NCBI GenBank assembly: GCA_022712815.1
Contig: JAFLJW010000425.1
Location: forward strand, 1-15,141
Origin: Pseudodesulfovibrio sp.
GTDB lineage: Bacteria; Desulfobacterota; Desulfovibrionia; Desulfovibrionales; Desulfovibrionaceae
DNA: 15,141 bases
Direction of reading: 5' to 3'
Position numbers and translations under genes: made by a program. Below, piece after piece: positions 14,701 to 15,141 of the stretch. Numbering within the stretch: position 1 is the stretch's first letter; each line of letters starts with the position of its first letter. The notes under the pieces were generated by a model. The model was not told the origin of the DNA and searched no databases. It saw only the letters and a program-made list of their open reading frames with translations.

Positions 14701-14780
14701 CGAATACGACTATCCCGGAGTTCAAGGCCTGTTGTGTGAACATTCGTAAGGCCGACAAGCTCACAGAGCTTGCAACCTAA
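11739..14780 (+). CDS. fdhA: Formate dehydrogenase catalytic subunit, selenocysteine-containing (Mo/W-bisPGD), Tat-exported
   Basis: One 1013-residue selenoprotein read through the in-frame TGA at 12303-12305 (codon 189). The N-terminus has a Tat signal, NRRSFIKLAG, with a TAYA cleavage region at about 31. The [4Fe-4S] ligands are Cys50, Cys53, Cys57 and Cys85, followed by the conserved Lys87. Sec189 sits in HMDHQARI-Sec-HSATVAAL, the active-site block of formate dehydrogenases, with the invariant histidine next to it. The molybdopterin-dinucleotide-binding domain covers roughly the last 150 residues. It oxidises formate to CO2 in the periplasm, passing electrons through FdhB to cytochrome. 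TAAGGAGG (11723-11730) fixes the start 8 bases later; an in-frame ATG at 11703 is less likely. Length matches FdnG and Desulfovibrio FdhA. Metal preference (W or Mo) cannot be read directly. Confidence 0.96.
12303..12305 (+). other. In-frame UGA selenocysteine codon of fdhA
   Basis: The frame before it ends at MDHQARI and the same frame after it continues HSATVAALGESFGRG, an uninterrupted formate dehydrogenase active-site block, so UGA takes the place of the conserved Sec/Cys. The downstream frame stays open for over 800 codons without its own ribosome site. The organism must therefore have SelA, SelB, SelC and SelD. Confidence 0.95.
12321..12339 (+). promoter_or_regulatory. Candidate SECIS stem-loop downstream of the Sec codon
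   Basis: GCGGCTCT (12321-12328) can pair with AGAGTCGT (12332-12339) over 8 bp with two G-U pairs, around GGG. The stem starts 15 bases after the UGA, near the usual distance for bacterial SECIS elements. The loop is smaller than the E. coli fdhF loop, so the true fold may be offset within 12316-12345; the GGCTCT word resembles the GGUCU loop recognised by SelB. Confidence 0.5.
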
Positions 14781-14786
14781 TGAAAA

Positions 14787-14811
14787 CCCCGGACGATCAA
14801 ATCGTTCGGGG
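14787..14811 (+). other. Hairpin between fdhA and fdhB
   Basis: CCCCGGACGAT (14787-14797) and ATCGTTCGGGG (14801-14811) form an 11-bp stem with one G-U pair and the loop CAA. It lies 6 bases after the fdhA stop and ends shortly before the fdhB ribosome site (AAGGAGA). No T-run follows, so it is unlikely to be a full terminator. It may protect the fdhA message, set the subunit ratio or mark a processing site. Confidence 0.7.
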
Positions 14812-14828
14812 ATAACAAGGAGACCGTC

Positions 14829-15141
14829 ATGCCTAAGACGTTTTTGATAGATACATCCCGCTGCACAGCGTGTCGCGGTTGTCAGATAGCCTGCAAGGAA
14901 TGGCACGAGCTTCCTGCGAACAAAACCACTCAGTACAAGTGGGGAAGCCACCAGAATCCGCCGGATTTGAATCCCAATAACTATAAACTTGTTCGTTTCA
15001 ACGAGCATCTTGATAACGGAGTGGTCCGCTGGAACTTCTTCCCGGATCAATGCCGCCATTGTGACATGCCGCCCTGCAAGGACACTGGAGATCTCTATCA
15101 TGAAGGAGCAATCCTTCAGGATGGCAAGACCGGAGCTGTGC
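14829..15141 (+). CDS. fdhB: Formate dehydrogenase iron-sulfur subunit, 3' end missing
   Basis: The first 104 residues of the electron-transfer subunit; the frame is open at the right edge. The first ferredoxin-type cluster motif is CTACRGCQIACKEW (Cys12, 15, 18, 22). A second motif, CRHCDMPPC, lies at about residues 77-85. KTFLIDTSRC at the start is typical of FdhB/FdnH/NarH-like subunits. No signal peptide is seen; such subunits usually leave the cell folded together with the Tat-bearing catalytic subunit. AAGGAGA lies upstream of the ATG, and the hairpin at 14787-14811 separates it from fdhA. It takes electrons from the molybdopterin subunit and passes them to a cytochrome partner that would be encoded further right, if present. 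Confidence 0.93.
   Translation, partial: MPKTFLIDTSRCTACRGCQIACKEWHELPANKTTQYKWGSHQNPPDLNPNNYKLVRFNEHLDNGVVRWNFFPDQCRHCDMPPCKDTGDLYHEGAILQDGKTGAV

Noticed and set aside
12354..14780. Separate gene for an 808-residue molybdopterin oxidoreductase
   Set aside because: It is the downstream part of fdhA after the Sec codon; the ATG at 12354 lies inside the conserved block and has no ribosome site.

Overview
The window looks like chromosome of a sulfate-reducing deltaproteobacterium of the Desulfovibrionales. Three things point there: a TunR-type molybdate/tungstate regulator built on a dead XerC/D recombinase fold, a gene string that matches the Desulfovibrio DVU_1554-DVU_1550 neighbourhood, and a selenocysteine-containing periplasmic formate dehydrogenase. 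These attributions come from recall of the families, not from a search. Almost every gene concerns molybdenum or tungsten: uptake, sensing, cofactor building, sulfuration, or use in an enzyme.

Region 1 (1-4953, + strand) is one tight operon that starts outside the window: the C-terminal part of a radical SAM protein (TrsS-like), a phenylacetate-CoA-ligase-like adenylating enzyme, an XdhC-family Moco sulfuration protein, a MobA/MocA-like nucleotidyltransferase fused to an HD domain, and a histidine phosphatase. Junctions are 4-20 base overlaps or gaps of about 12 bases, so the genes are probably translationally coupled. XdhC plus a MocA-like enzyme implies maturation of a molybdenum hydroxylase. 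The chemistry of the radical SAM and ligase members is not known to me. A bidirectional hairpin terminator at 4965-4996 ends this operon and also the converging one.

Region 2 (5014-7848, - strand) is a molybdate/tungstate ABC transporter operon in the unusual order modC-modA-modB, followed by a DUF4213/DUF364 gene. It starts next to the divergent gene tunR (7978-9024, +). A 30-bp dif-like imperfect inverted repeat at 7932-7961 in the shared intergenic region is the likely TunR site.

Region 3 (9025-9523) is about 500 bases without a credible gene. It holds interleaved inverted repeats just after tunR (9034-9130), an AT-rich promoter-like stretch with an element that recurs upstream of fdhA, and a perfect 8+8 palindrome just before the next gene.

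Region 4 (9524-15141, +) contains an FmdE/zinc-ribbon/MoeA-like fusion protein, a small ModE-type winged-helix protein without an oxyanion-binding domain, and the formate dehydrogenase genes. fdhA (11739-14780) is a single selenoprotein gene with an in-frame UGA at codon 189, and fdhB runs off the right edge. The likely logic is that ModCAB imports the oxyanion, TunR senses it, the FmdE-MoeA-like protein and the ModE-like regulator serve cofactor supply or insertion, and FdhAB uses the metal to oxidise formate in the periplasm.
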